Shown here: piece after piece, positions 1 to 8,081 of the stretch
How positions within the stretch are numbered: the stretch's first letter is position 1
Layout of the letters: every line of letters starts with the position of its first letter
Assembly (NCBI GenBank): GCA_900549235.1
Contig: URNT01000009.1
Coordinates: forward strand, 1-64,000
DNA: 64,000 nucleotides
DNA from: an uncultured Clostridium sp.
Lineage (GTDB): Bacteria; Bacillota; Clostridia; Lachnospirales; Lachnospiraceae
Reading direction: 5' to 3'
Position numbers and translations under genes: made by a program
The notes under the pieces: model-generated
The model's database searches: none
Seen by the model: only the letters and a program-made list of their open reading frames with translations
Told to the model about the DNA's origin: nothing

Positions 1-25
1 GGGGGTTCGAGCCCCTCTTCCCCTG
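1..25 (+). tRNA. 3' end of a tRNA, probably tRNA-Trp (cut by window edge)
   Basis: Bases 1-5 and 13-17 form a T-stem around the loop TTCGAGC (6-12), followed by a 3' acceptor strand TTCCCCT and discriminator G at 25. The implied 5' acceptor AGGGGAA with G73 fits tRNA-Trp. CCA is not encoded. The anticodon is outside the window, so the identity is inferred. Confidence 0.55.
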
Positions 26-60
26 CTGACTATTTTAACGAATAGCCCAACCCGATCAGT

Positions 61-95
61 CCGAGATGTCTTTTGAAGATTTCTCGGTCTTTTTT
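61..95 (+). terminator. Rho-independent terminator after the tRNA
   Basis: CCGAGA pairs with TCTCGG, with a further short inner stem around a TTTG-type loop, and the hairpin is followed by TCTTTTTT. It lies between the tRNA and the first protein gene. Confidence 0.75.
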
Positions 96-129
96 GTATA
101 TGGAGATAACAATAGGAGATTAGACCCGC

Positions 130-1290
130 ATGAACAAGAAAGAATGTAATGAGATCAAAAAACTGTTTACCCCTGCAAACTGCGCCATCAGCCGGATCTG
201 CGGCTGCTATGTGGACGCGGAGAAAAACAAAAAGACAGAGCTGAAGGAGGCGTTTTTATCCCTGCCTGAGGAGGAAGCCTTCAAATACTTTACCATTTTT
301 AAAAATGCCCTTTCCGGTACGGTGGGAAAGAACCTGATCAATATGGAGTTTCCCCTTCATACAGAGACAGAGGGAGGCACCCAGGAATTCCTTTTAAGGC
401 TGCGGGACAGCGAGCTGAAGGACGACGCTCTCATCGAGGAATTTTATGACCGGGTGATCGCGGACTTTGATTACGGCGAGAACTATTATATTATTCTGAT
501 TCACTGCGCCTATGATATTCCGGCGAAGGCCTCGGACGGCATGGAGATGTTTGACGCCTCAGACTATGTATATGAATTTATCCAGTGTACCATCTGCCCG
601 GTGAAGCTCTCAAAGGCAGGTCTGTGCTACAATTCCATGACCAATGCCATTGAAAACCGCACCCGTGACTGGCTGGTGGAGGCGCCCATCCACAGCTTCC
701 TCTTCCCGGCCTTTAATGACAGGAATACGGATATTCACAGTCTTTTATTTTACAGCAAAAATCCGGAGCAGCTGCCGGATACTCTGGTGGACGGGCTTCT
801 TGGCTGCGTGATCCCTATGACGGCCAAAGATCAGAAGGAGACCTTTCAGGCTATTGTAGAGGAGACTCTGGGGGAAAGCTGCGATTTTGAGACGGTAAAA
901 AATATCCATGAGAACTTAAGCGAGCTGGTGGAGGAGACAAAGGATGAGCCGGTGCCCCTGGTTCTTGACAAGCAGCAGGTAAAGCGCCTTCTGGAAAACC
1001 ATGGAGCCCCTGCGGAGCGCCTGGAGGAGTTTGACGAACGGTACAAGGATGTGGAGGAGGGGCCTGCCTCCGGCTTTGTAGCCGCCAATGTGATCAATAC
1101 AAAAAGCTTTGAGATCAAGACACCAGATGTAAGTATTAAGGTAGCGCCGGATAAGACTTATCTGGTAGAAAACCGCATAGTGGACGGCCGTCCCTGCCTT
1201 GTGATCGCAATCAACGAGCACGTAGAGGTAAATGGGATTTCCGTCCGCTGCGCGCCGGCAGGAAAGGGGGAAGAAACGGGGGAGGCCTGA
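130..1290 (+). CDS. DUF4317 family protein, function unknown
   Basis: A 386-residue soluble acidic protein. Its N-terminus (NKKECNEIKKLFTPANCAI) is the recognisable start of the DUF4317 family, which is widespread in Lachnospiraceae and has no assigned function. There is no signal peptide or membrane segment. AGGAG at 114-118 gives a good ribosome site 11 bases before ATG 130. The protein is rich in Glu and Asp and ends with a short Gly/Glu tail. It stands alone between a terminator and the next promoter, so the context says nothing about its role. The family call is from recognition of the sequence. No enzymatic motif is visible to me. Confidence 0.85.
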   Translation: MNKKECNEIKKLFTPANCAISRICGCYVDAEKNKKTELKEAFLSLPEEEAFKYFTIFKNALSGTVGKNLINMEFPLHTETEGGTQEFLLRLRDSELKDDALIEEFYDRVIADFDYGENYYIILIHCAYDIPAKASDGMEMFDASDYVYEFIQCTICPVKLSKAGLCYNSMTNAIENRTRDWLVEAPIHSFLFPAFNDRNTDIHSLLFYSKNPEQLPDTLVDGLLGCVIPMTAKDQKETFQAIVEETLGESCDFETVKNIHENLSELVEETKDEPVPLVLDKQQVKRLLENHGAPAERLEEFDERYKDVEEGPASGFVAANVINTKSFEIKTPDVSIKVAPDKTYLVENRIVDGRPCLVIAINEHVEVNGISVRCAPAGKGEETGEA

Positions 1291-1337
1291 AGGTAATACA
1301 TCAAAATACGGGTGTGTTATGTATACATCAAGTTGTC

Positions 1338-1366
1338 TGGACAAATAAGTCAATAGTTGATATAAT
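1338..1366 (+). promoter_or_regulatory. Sigma-A promoter for the NUMOD1-type gene
   Basis: TGGACA at 1338-1343, a 17-base spacer, and TATAAT at 1361-1366. The start codon follows about 50 bases downstream. Confidence 0.7.
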
Positions 1367-1414
1367 GACTATGTTACTGGCTAAAAGTAAAAAAATGGAA
1401 GGATGAAGGTACAG

Positions 1415-1852
1415 ATGAGTCGGACAATTAAAGCAGGACATGTATATCGCCAATATACAAAAGAGGGTACATATGTAGCAGATTATAAAACCTCCAAAGC
1501 AGCTTGTGCGGCAACCGGGGTTTCTGTTGGCTGCGTGGCGAGGTCAGCTCACGGCGAGAGGAAAACAGGAGGCGGCTTTATATGGCGGATCGTTCCTGAA
1601 AACTCTCCCCATGATCCTATTGAGGTGGATCTTGTGAGTAAGATCGGAAGCTATAAAAAGCGCCCGGTTATTCAGAAAACATTAGACGGTGAGGTGATAG
1701 AGGAGTTCCTTTCTATTGCTGTTGCCAGCCGCACGACAAAGATCTGCAGAAGAAGTATTTCCTGTGCCCTTAACGGCACACAGAAGACAGCGGGAGGTTT
1801 CTGCTGGGAGGAAAAGGAAGTGCCTGAGGAGGCAGTAAAAGCAGAGGCGTAA
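1415..1852 (+). CDS. Small protein with two NUMOD1-like DNA-binding modules, no nuclease
   Basis: The 145-residue product consists almost only of two related repeats. Each runs from a Tyr/Thr-x-x-(D/E)G turn, through a Ser/Ala-rich helix with an 'AATGVS'-like or 'ASRTTKI' segment, to a 'G..KT(A/G)GGF.W' ending (GERKTGGGFIWR and GTQKTAGGFCWE). This is the pattern of NUMOD1 modules, small helix-turn-helix-like DNA-binding units normally attached to homing endonucleases. No GIY-YIG or HNH domain is present. ATG 1415 is preferred over ATG 1403 because the AAGG at 1406-1409 is well spaced for it. The gene has its own promoter and terminator, so it is a monocistronic unit. DNA binding is inferred from the fold only. 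Confidence 0.65.
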   Translation: MSRTIKAGHVYRQYTKEGTYVADYKTSKAACAATGVSVGCVARSAHGERKTGGGFIWRIVPENSPHDPIEVDLVSKIGSYKKRPVIQKTLDGEVIEEFLSIAVASRTTKICRRSISCALNGTQKTAGGFCWEEKEVPEEAVKAEA

Positions 1853-1872
1853 AAAGATCATTATAAAGCTTG

Positions 1873-1921
1873 GATGCAGGATTCCGGACGGAAACAGTTT
1901 GGGAAGACTGCATCTTTTTTT
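1873..1921 (+). terminator. Rho-independent terminator
   Basis: GATGCAG at 1873-1879 pairs with CTGCATC at 1908-1914, with an inner TTCC/GGAA stem, followed by seven T. Confidence 0.8.
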
Positions 1922-1972
1922 GTGAAAACCGCACAAACACGAATGAAAATGAGAAAATATGCTGAAATTAAG

Positions 1973-2001
1973 TGGTAATTTGCGGGAAAATATAGTACAA
2001 T
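1973..2001 (+). promoter_or_regulatory. Likely promoter for PPi-phosphofructokinase 1
   Basis: TACAAT at 1996-2001 with TGGTAA 17 bases upstream. The -10 is good and the -35 weak. Confidence 0.4.
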
Positions 2002-2031
2002 AGTAGAAAAGCAGGAGAAAGGGGATTCTAT

Positions 2032-3270
2032 ATGGGAAAAAAACGCAACATTATCGTAGGCCAGTCAGGAGGGCCCACAGCGGTGATTAATTCCAGTCTT
2101 GCGGGGGTTTATAAGACGGCAAAGGAGAGAGGCTTCCACAAGGTATACGGTATGCTCCACGGCATTGAGGGATTTTTAGAGGAGATGTATGTGGATCTTT
2201 CCACTCAGATCCATTCGGATATGGATATTGAGCTTTTAAAGAGGACGCCCTCTGCTTTTCTCGGCTCCTGCCGCTGCAAGCTGCCGGAGATCCATGAGAA
2301 TCCGGACATCTACGATAAGATTTTTTCCATCCTGGACAAGCTGGATATTGAGGTCTTTATCTACATCGGCGGCAACGATTCCATGGACACCATTAAGAAA
2401 CTGTCGGATTATGCCATTGTAAAGGGTCACTCCCAGAAGTTTCTGGGTGTTCCCAAAACCATTGACAACGACCTTGCTCTGACAGACCATACCCCTGGCT
2501 TTGGAAGCGCGGCCAAATATATTGCTGCCTCCACAAAAGAGGTGATCCGGGATGCTATGGGGCTTTCCTTTAAGAGGAAGATGATTACCATTATGGAGAT
2601 CATGGGGCGGAACGCAGGCTGGCTTACCGGGGCTACGGCTCTTGCGCGGACCGAGGACTGCTGCGGGCCGGATCTGATCTACCTTCCTGAAGCTGCATTT
2701 AATATTGATAAATTCCTTAAAAAGTGTACGGATCTTCTTGATAAAAAGACCTCCATTGTAGTGGCTGTATCTGAGGGCATCAAGGTGCCGGACGGCCGGT
2801 ACGTATGCCAGCTGGCAGGAGGCAGCGATTATGTAGACGCCTTCGGCCACAAGCAGCTAGCCGGAACTGCTTCTTACCTTGCCAGCTTCCTGGCGGCAAA
2901 GACAGGCTGCAAGACAAGGGCAGTGGAGCTTTCCACCCTTCAGAGAAGCGCCTCCCATATGGCTTCCCGCGTGGATATAAATGAAGCCTTTATGGTAGGC
3001 GGCGCCGCGGTAAAGGCGGCAGATGAGGGGGATACAGGCAAGATGGTGGTTATCGACCGTATTGCGGACGACCCTTATATGAGCGCGGCAGGGATCTATG
3101 ATGTCCACAAAATCGCCAACAATGAAAAGCTGGTTCCCAGAAGCTGGATGAACCGGGAAGGGAACTATGTAACCGATGAATTTATCAATTATGTAGAGCC
3201 TCTGATCCAGGGGGATTATCAGCCGTTTATGGTAAATGGACTTCCCCAGCATCTGGTTTTAAAACACTGA
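2032..3270 (+). CDS. Pyrophosphate-dependent 6-phosphofructokinase, copy 1
   Basis: Phosphorylates fructose 6-phosphate to the 1,6-bisphosphate in glycolysis. The 412 residues contain the phosphofructokinase signatures GQSGGPTAVINSS (10-22), IGGNDSMDT (112-120) and PKTIDND (141-147). Position 116 is Asp where ATP enzymes such as E. coli PfkA have Gly104, and position 142 is Lys where they have Gly124. Both changes are the published hallmarks of pyrophosphate use, so PPi rather than ATP is inferred as phosphoryl donor and the reaction would be reversible. Asp145 is the expected catalytic base. GAGAAAGGGG upstream of ATG 2032 supports the start. A paralogue with the same hallmark residues lies at 8910-10157. 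Monocistronic, with a terminator at 3350. Confidence 0.92.
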   Translation: MGKKRNIIVGQSGGPTAVINSSLAGVYKTAKERGFHKVYGMLHGIEGFLEEMYVDLSTQIHSDMDIELLKRTPSAFLGSCRCKLPEIHENPDIYDKIFSILDKLDIEVFIYIGGNDSMDTIKKLSDYAIVKGHSQKFLGVPKTIDNDLALTDHTPGFGSAAKYIAASTKEVIRDAMGLSFKRKMITIMEIMGRNAGWLTGATALARTEDCCGPDLIYLPEAAFNIDKFLKKCTDLLDKKTSIVVAVSEGIKVPDGRYVCQLAGGSDYVDAFGHKQLAGTASYLASFLAAKTGCKTRAVELSTLQRSASHMASRVDINEAFMVGGAAVKAADEGDTGKMVVIDRIADDPYMSAAGIYDVHKIANNEKLVPRSWMNREGNYVTDEFINYVEPLIQGDYQPFMVNGLPQHLVLKH

Positions 3271-3349
3271 TACCCCCTTTTTATTATGCAGAAGTTCTAC
3301 TATTCCGTTAAATTTACAGAGATATTCCAGTTCAGAACAAGAAGAATGA

Positions 3350-3387
3350 AGGCGGCCTTCCAGAAAAATGGAGACTGCCTTTCTTTT
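3350..3387 (+). terminator. Rho-independent terminator
   Basis: Long hairpin 3350-3380 (AGGCGG...CTGCCT with wobble pairs and one mismatch), followed by TTTCTTTT. Confidence 0.7.
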
Positions 3388-3479
3388 ATAAACAAAAACC
3401 TCTGAAAAATATAAAAAAAACAATACAAAATCCATAAAAAATCAGACTCCCCGGAAACAGGGACTATATGGAAGAAAAT

Positions 3480-3508
3480 TTGACAATTACATATAATAGT
3501 GATATAAA
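3480..3508 (+). promoter_or_regulatory. Strong sigma-A promoter for the HPr-like gene
   Basis: TTGACA at 3480-3485, a 17-base spacer, and TATAAA at 3503-3508. The start codon is about 110 bases downstream, leaving a leader of about 100 bases. Confidence 0.8.
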
Positions 3509-3617
3509 TAGTTCGAGCACAGGGAAATGTGTTTTTTTCTGTGCAGTCACAAAAGAGAATAACCATTGTGTGACCGCTTTCACCTGGAAAGTGATGATGA
3601 AAAAGGAGCAATTATTT

Positions 3618-3857
3618 ATGAAAGAAATGAAGATCATGCTGACATCCGTAGCTGAGGCTAAGAATTTTGTGGCACAGGCGTCAAAATGTGACTTTGATAT
3701 TGATGTATTTTATAATAGGGTAACGATTGACGCGAAGTCCATTCTGGGCGTACTGAGCCTGGATCTGACCAGAGTCCTGACTGTACAGTTTAACGGTGAT
3801 GACAAGGAATTTGAGGAATATCTGGGATCCATCTCACCAGAGACTGTGGCAGCATAA
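3618..3857 (+). CDS. HPr/Crh-like phosphocarrier-fold protein without the PTS histidine
   Basis: The 79-residue product aligns along its whole length with HPr. The 'A(S)K.D.DI...YN...(I/V)(D/N).KSI(L/M)GV(L/M)SL' core is clear (ASKCDFDIDVFYN and DAKSILGVLSLDL), including the Ser of KSILGV that HPr kinase phosphorylates. The active-site loop, normally G-I-H-A-R-P-A, reads SVAEAKN, so the PTS-phosphorylated His15 is absent. This matches Crh-type regulators in Bacillota, which act in CcpA-mediated carbon control rather than in sugar transport. AAGGAG at 3603-3608 fixes ATG 3618; an open frame from 3468 has no ribosome site. The unit has a strong promoter and its own terminator. A regulatory role is inferred. 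Confidence 0.75.
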   Translation: MKEMKIMLTSVAEAKNFVAQASKCDFDIDVFYNRVTIDAKSILGVLSLDLTRVLTVQFNGDDKEFEEYLGSISPETVAA

Positions 3858-3873
3858 GCAGAGCTGATTCGGG

Positions 3874-3918
3874 AAAAGCGGCAGGTTGCGAACGTAGGTT
3901 TGCAATCTGCCGCTTTTT
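3874..3918 (+). terminator. Rho-independent terminator
   Basis: AAAAGCGGCAG...TTGC pairs with GCAA...CTGCCGCTTTTT. It lies directly after the HPr-like gene. Confidence 0.85.
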
Positions 3919-3919
3919 G

Positions 3920-3928
3920 TGCTATGCT
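3920..3928 (+). promoter_or_regulatory. Possible extended -10 promoter for the helicase gene
   Basis: TGCTATGCT at 3920-3928 has the TGn motif before a -10-like hexamer, 30 bases before the start codon. No good -35 was found. Confidence 0.3.
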
Positions 3929-3957
3929 GATAGAAAGGCAGAGAGGAGGCAGGAAGG

Positions 3958-6408
3958 TTGGAGCATGGAAGGAGTTCCCAGATACGGATCTCCGTGCGGA
4001 ATCTGGTGGAGTTTGTGATGCGGGGAGGCGACCTTGACAACAGAAGGACGGCGGGAGCCAGACGGGAAGCCATGCAGGCGGGGAGCCGCCTTCACCGGAA
4101 GCTGCAAAAGCGTATGGGGGCAGGCTATCAGGCCGAGGTGGCTCTGAAGCACCGGGTACAGGAGGATCAGTTTGACATTCTGGTAGAGGGGCGGGCGGAC
4201 GGGATCCTCACAGAGCCTGCCGGTGTGGTGATCGATGAAATCAAGTGCATTTATATGGATGTGGGACGTTTGGAAGAGGCAGATCCCGTCCATATGGCCC
4301 AGGCTCTCTGCTATGGATATATATACAGCTTTGATCATAAGCTTTCATCTGTAGGGATTCAGATCACTTACTGCAATATCGAGACGGAGGAGATCCGCCG
4401 TTTTCAGGAGGTAAAAAGCTTTGAGGAACTGTCTGCCTGGTTTGAGGGCCTGATCCATGAATATGTAAAATGGGCCCGATACCTGTACAGTCATGGGCTC
4501 AGACGGCAGGAGAGTTTAAAGGAGCTGCAGTTTCCCTACCCTTACAGAGAGGGGCAGAGGGAGCTGGCAGTAAGCGTCTACCGGAGTATTGCCAGAGGAA
4601 GGGATCTGTTTATCCAGGCACCTACAGGGGTAGGAAAGACGCTGTCCACCATTTTTCCAAGCCTGAAGGCCATGGGGGAGGGATATGGGGAGAAGCTGTT
4701 TTATCTGACGGCAAAGAGCATTACAGGAGGTGTGGCAGAGGAGGCCTTTTCTATTTTGAGAAGGGAACAGAAGCTGTATTTTAATACCGTTACTATTACG
4801 GCAAAGGAGAAGCTCTGTATCCTTGAAAAGCCGGACTGCAACCCGGAGGCCTGTCCCAGAGCCAGAGGGCATTTTGACCGGGTCAATGATGCGGTGTATG
4901 ACATCATCCACGGGGAGATGGGGATCACCAGGGAGCGGATTCTGGAGTATGCCAGTCAGTATCAGGTCTGCCCCTTTGAGTTCTGCCTGGACATCAGCAG
5001 CTGGGTGGATGGAATCGTCTGTGATTACAATTATGTCTTTGATCCCAATGTACGGCTGAAACGGTATTTTTCAGAGGGAAGCGGCCAGAAGGGCTATCTT
5101 TTCCTGGTGGATGAGGCCCACAACCTGGTGCCCAGGGCCAGGGAGATGTACAGCGCCGCTCTTATAAAGGAGGACGTGCTTCTTGTTAAGCGGATCCTAA
5201 AGGCTTACGGAAGCGCCGGGCGTCTCCTGCCTCTCCTGGATGGATGCAACCGCAGGCTCCTGGAGCTTAAGAAGGCCTACGGCACAGGCAGGGAGGAGGA
5301 AGGGATCAGCCACAGGCAGGTGCTGGGCCAGGATTATGAGCTGCTTTCCGACATCCATCTGCTGGCGCTGGAGCTTATGAAGCTGTTTGGAGAGCTGGAA
5401 GGCTTTATGAATGATCATGGGGAGTTTAAGGACAGGGATCTGGTGCTGAATTTTTATTTTAAGCTCCGGGATTTTCTGTATGTCCATGACAGGCTGGATG
5501 AGCATTACAGGATCTATGCAAGGCTTCTGCCAGAGGGAGAGTTTATGGTTAAGCTGATGTGTATCGATCCGGCGCCCAATCTGCGGGAGTGTCTGGAGCT
5601 TGGCAGCAGCACCCTGTTTTTTTCAGCTACCCTTTTGCCTATCCGCTATTATAAGGAGCTTTTAAGCGGGAATCAGGAGGAATACGCGGTGTATGCCCAT
5701 TCTCCCTTTGTCAGGGAAAACCGGCTGGTGCTGGCGGCAGAGGATGTAAGCAGCCGTTATAGCCGCAGGAGCCGGAGGGAGTATGAGAAGATCTGTGATT
5801 ATATCGAGGCTCTTGTAAAAGGAAAAAAGGGCAACTATATGGTATTCTGTCCCTCCTACCAGTATCTGTCCCGGATTGAGGAGGTGCTTTCGGAGCGGGA
5901 GGAAAGAGAAGGACTTTCCTTCACCTGGTTTTCCCAGTCCAGCCAGATGGCAGAGGAGGAGCGGGAAGAATTTCTCTCCCGTTTTGATGAGGTAGGGGAG
6001 CGGTCCATGGCGGCACTGTGCGTGATGGGCGGGATCTTTTCAGAAGGGATCGACCTGAGGGAGGAGCGCCTGATCGGAGCGCTGATTATCGGCACCGGCC
6101 TTCCCCAGGTGAATATAGAGCAGGAGATATTAAAGGAATACTTTGATAAGCAGGGAGGCGGCGGCTTTGACTATGCCTATCAGTATCCGGGGATGAATAA
6201 GGTGATGCAGGCTGCAGGCCGCGTGATCCGCACAGCAAAGGACAGGGGGATCATCGCCCTTCTGGATGAACGCTTTTTAAGGCCGGAATATGTAGCCCTG
6301 TTCCCTAGGGAGTGGGGGAGCTACACGGTGGTAAACCGGTACAATGTAAGCCAGGCAGTGGAGGATTTCTGGAAGCAGTTTGATGAGCCGCCTACAGCAT
6401 GTCCATAA
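3958..6408 (+). CDS. PD-(D/E)XK nuclease fused to a Rad3/DinG-type DNA helicase
   Basis: An 816-residue two-part DNA enzyme. Residues 1-190 carry RecB/Cas4-like nuclease motifs: H46 in AGSRLHRKL, D81 in GRADGI, E94 and K96 in VIDEIK, and Q115/Y119 in MAQALCYGY. Residues 200-816 are a superfamily 2 helicase of the XPD/Rad3/DinG group with Walker A APTGVGKT (221-228), DEAH at 385-388, and a Cys-rich segment between them (cysteines in CILEKPDCNPEAC and VCPFEFC) that could hold an Fe-S cluster. The C-terminal QAAGRVIRT motif is typical helicase motif VI. TTG 3958 is chosen because AGGAGG at 3944-3949 is ideally spaced. The likely role is DNA repair or processing of damaged ends. The last 17 bases overlap the convergent lysR gene. 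Confidence 0.88.
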   Translation: MEHGRSSQIRISVRNLVEFVMRGGDLDNRRTAGARREAMQAGSRLHRKLQKRMGAGYQAEVALKHRVQEDQFDILVEGRADGILTEPAGVVIDEIKCIYMDVGRLEEADPVHMAQALCYGYIYSFDHKLSSVGIQITYCNIETEEIRRFQEVKSFEELSAWFEGLIHEYVKWARYLYSHGLRRQESLKELQFPYPYREGQRELAVSVYRSIARGRDLFIQAPTGVGKTLSTIFPSLKAMGEGYGEKLFYLTAKSITGGVAEEAFSILRREQKLYFNTVTITAKEKLCILEKPDCNPEACPRARGHFDRVNDAVYDIIHGEMGITRERILEYASQYQVCPFEFCLDISSWVDGIVCDYNYVFDPNVRLKRYFSEGSGQKGYLFLVDEAHNLVPRAREMYSAALIKEDVLLVKRILKAYGSAGRLLPLLDGCNRRLLELKKAYGTGREEEGISHRQVLGQDYELLSDIHLLALELMKLFGELEGFMNDHGEFKDRDLVLNFYFKLRDFLYVHDRLDEHYRIYARLLPEGEFMVKLMCIDPAPNLRECLELGSSTLFFSATLLPIRYYKELLSGNQEEYAVYAHSPFVRENRLVLAAEDVSSRYSRRSRREYEKICDYIEALVKGKKGNYMVFCPSYQYLSRIEEVLSEREEREGLSFTWFSQSSQMAEEEREEFLSRFDEVGERSMAALCVMGGIFSEGIDLREERLIGALIIGTGLPQVNIEQEILKEYFDKQGGGGFDYAYQYPGMNKVMQAAGRVIRTAKDRGIIALLDERFLRPEYVALFPREWGSYTVVNRYNVSQAVEDFWKQFDEPPTACP

Positions 6409-7267
6409 AGTGCTGGGCTGCCTGGGAGATGGGCAGGTTTTCGTTAAAGGCCACCACCATCTGGCGGGAGGGAAGCTCCTCTGCCAGCTTAAGGATAAAC
6501 AGGTCCTTGTCATTGGACGGGATACAGAAGTCCGGAACAAAGGCGATGCCTAAGCCGATACGGGCCAGATCGATAAGCAGGTCATTGCTGGAAAGCTCAA
6601 TCTCAGGCACCAGGTCCAGCTGGCTTTTCTGGAAGATCTGATGGAGAAATTCGCTGGTGGTGCTTTTGCGGTCCAGCATCATAATAGGATAGGAAAGAAG
6701 CTCCTCCAGGGAAAGTCGTTTTCCTTCCAGATCAAAGGCGGAGCGGCTGGCTACGAATACGTCGTGAAATTCATTGATCACACGGGTGTTCAAGCTGCCG
6801 GCCAGGGAGGAGTTGGGATAGTTGGTGACGATGAAATCGGCTTGCCCGTTGTCCAGAAAGCGGGTGCACTCGATGGAGGTCTGGTTGATCACCTTGATAT
6901 GGATCCCCGGAAACTCCTTGTGGAACCGGTTTAAGTAGGGCACCAGATAGTATCGGCAGATGGTGTCGCTGGCGCCGATACGCAGCTGGCCGCCATTGAG
7001 GCTGTGGGCCTCTAAAAGCTGGTTTTCCCCTTTTTTGATCAGATTCATAGCCGGCTCGATGTGCTTTAACAGGATCTCTCCCTCAGGGGTAAGCTGCACC
7101 TTTTTTGTGCTGCGGATAAAAAGAGGCTGGTTCAGCTTCTTTTCCAGAACCTTGATGGACTGGCTGACGGCAGACTGAGAGATATAGAGCTGCTTGGAGG
7201 CTTCTGAGAAGCTTAAGGTGGCGGCTACATGGTAAAATACTTTATATAATTCGTAATTAATATCCAT
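6392..7267 (-). CDS. LysR family transcriptional regulator
   Basis: The 291-residue protein has a typical N-terminal winged helix-turn-helix (residues 1-60, with SFSEASKQLYISQSAVSQSI) and a C-terminal LysR effector-binding domain (about 90-290). AGGAGG lies just before ATG 7267 on the minus strand. LysR proteins often regulate a divergent neighbour; here the divergent gene is the sigma-like protein, but a MITE-like repeat sits between the two promoters. The effector cannot be deduced. The 3' end runs 17 bases into the end of the helicase gene. Confidence 0.9.
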   Translation of the reverse strand: MDINYELYKVFYHVAATLSFSEASKQLYISQSAVSQSIKVLEKKLNQPLFIRSTKKVQLTPEGEILLKHIEPAMNLIKKGENQLLEAHSLNGGQLRIGASDTICRYYLVPYLNRFHKEFPGIHIKVINQTSIECTRFLDNGQADFIVTNYPNSSLAGSLNTRVINEFHDVFVASRSAFDLEGKRLSLEELLSYPIMMLDRKSTTSEFLHQIFQKSQLDLVPEIELSSNDLLIDLARIGLGIAFVPDFCIPSNDKDLFILKLAEELPSRQMVVAFNENLPISQAAQHFMDML

Positions 7268-7295
7268 TATTAAGTCCTCCTTATAAACTACCTAT

Positions 7296-7325
7296 ATTTT
7301 ATCACGGCAGACAAGGCTTTGTAAA
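7296..7325 (-). promoter_or_regulatory. Likely promoter of the lysR gene
   Basis: Read on the minus strand: TTTACA (7325-7320), an 18-base spacer, TAAAAT (7301-7296). The -35 abuts the terminal repeat of the element at 7326. Confidence 0.45.
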
Positions 7326-7407
7326 GTGTGCTCTCGGAATCTCTTTGTGCACAGCTGGCAAAAAATCAGCCACAAAGACGAGTGCAGGGGAGATTCCGAG
7401 AGTACAC
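7326..7407 (+). repeat. MITE-like inverted-repeat element, family A, copy 1 (82 bp)
   Basis: Terminal inverted repeats of 18 bases (7326-7343 and 7390-7407), outer sequence GTGTACTCTCGGAATCTC with one mismatch. The reverse complement of the whole element aligns with copies at 37260-37353 and 51167-51234. No coding capacity. Confidence 0.85.
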
Positions 7408-7425
7408 GAAAGAGACAAGGGAAAC

Positions 7426-7454
7426 TTGACATAAGGATAAGGATATATTATGAT
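7426..7454 (+). promoter_or_regulatory. Strong sigma-A promoter for the sigma-like/phosphatase operon
   Basis: TTGACA at 7426-7431, a 17-base spacer, and TATGAT at 7449-7454, just downstream of the family A repeat. Confidence 0.8.
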
Positions 7455-7487
7455 GTTGGGGTTAAAAGGATAACAATAAGAAAGTAG

Positions 7488-8081
7488 ATGAAAATGATGG
7501 CAGAAAATTTTTATGATATGTACCTGGAGGAAATGAGGGAGATCCGCCCGCTGGAGGCCAAGGAGAGGGAGGCGCTTCTGATCCGCACCGCTTCCGGCGA
7601 TCAGGAGGCCCGTTCCAGACTGGTGGAGGGCAGCCTTTCTGAGGTATTAGAGCTTGCAGGGGAATATGAGGGAAGGGAGCTTCCTATGAGTGATATTGTC
7701 CAGGAGGCTAATACAGCGCTGATGCTGGCGGCGGTGGAGTATGACGGCAGCGAAGCCTGGAGTGAGCTTTTAGAACGCCGGGTCAGGGAGAGTGTGGAGC
7801 TGGCCCTGGAGGAGCAGAGGATGGAGGCCTCCATCGAGGAAAATATGGCTGCCCGGGTAAATGTGCTTCAGACCGTATCCCATATCCTTGCGAAGGAGCT
7901 GGGGCGGGAGGCTACGGTGGAGGAGCTGGCCGCAAAGATGAAGATGACAGAGAATGAGATCCGGGATATTATGAAGCTGGCTCTGGATGCCCTGACTGTA
8001 GGCGGCGAGGGAGCTGTGGCAGGGGATTCGGGAGAGAGACAGACAGATCCCATCAGGGACGGCTGGGAGATAGAAGAATGA
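7488..8081 (+). CDS. Sigma-70-like protein with regions 1.2-3 but no region 4
   Basis: The 197-residue protein begins with a sigma region 1.2-like segment (YLEEMREIRPLEAKEREALL). It continues with a degenerate region 2, in which LPMSDIVQEANTALMLAA parallels the sigma-70 pattern 'lpl.DLIQEGN.GLm.A', and a region 3-like helix bundle (LGREATVEELAAKMKMTENEI). It then ends in a short Gly/Asp-rich tail. The -35-binding region 4 is missing, and the aromatic Trp-rich strand-melting segment of region 2.3 is not conserved. The start has only a weak ribosome site; ATG 7488 and nearby in-frame Met codons are alternatives. It shares a promoter with the phosphatase downstream (four-base overlap). Whether it binds RNA polymerase is unknown. 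Confidence 0.7.
   Translation: MKMMAENFYDMYLEEMREIRPLEAKEREALLIRTASGDQEARSRLVEGSLSEVLELAGEYEGRELPMSDIVQEANTALMLAAVEYDGSEAWSELLERRVRESVELALEEQRMEASIEENMAARVNVLQTVSHILAKELGREATVEELAAKMKMTENEIRDIMKLALDALTVGGEGAVAGDSGERQTDPIRDGWEIEE

Noticed and set aside
3468..3617. Upstream extension of the HPr-like gene
   Set aside because: It would start inside the -35/-10 region of a consensus promoter; AAGGAG places the start at 3618.
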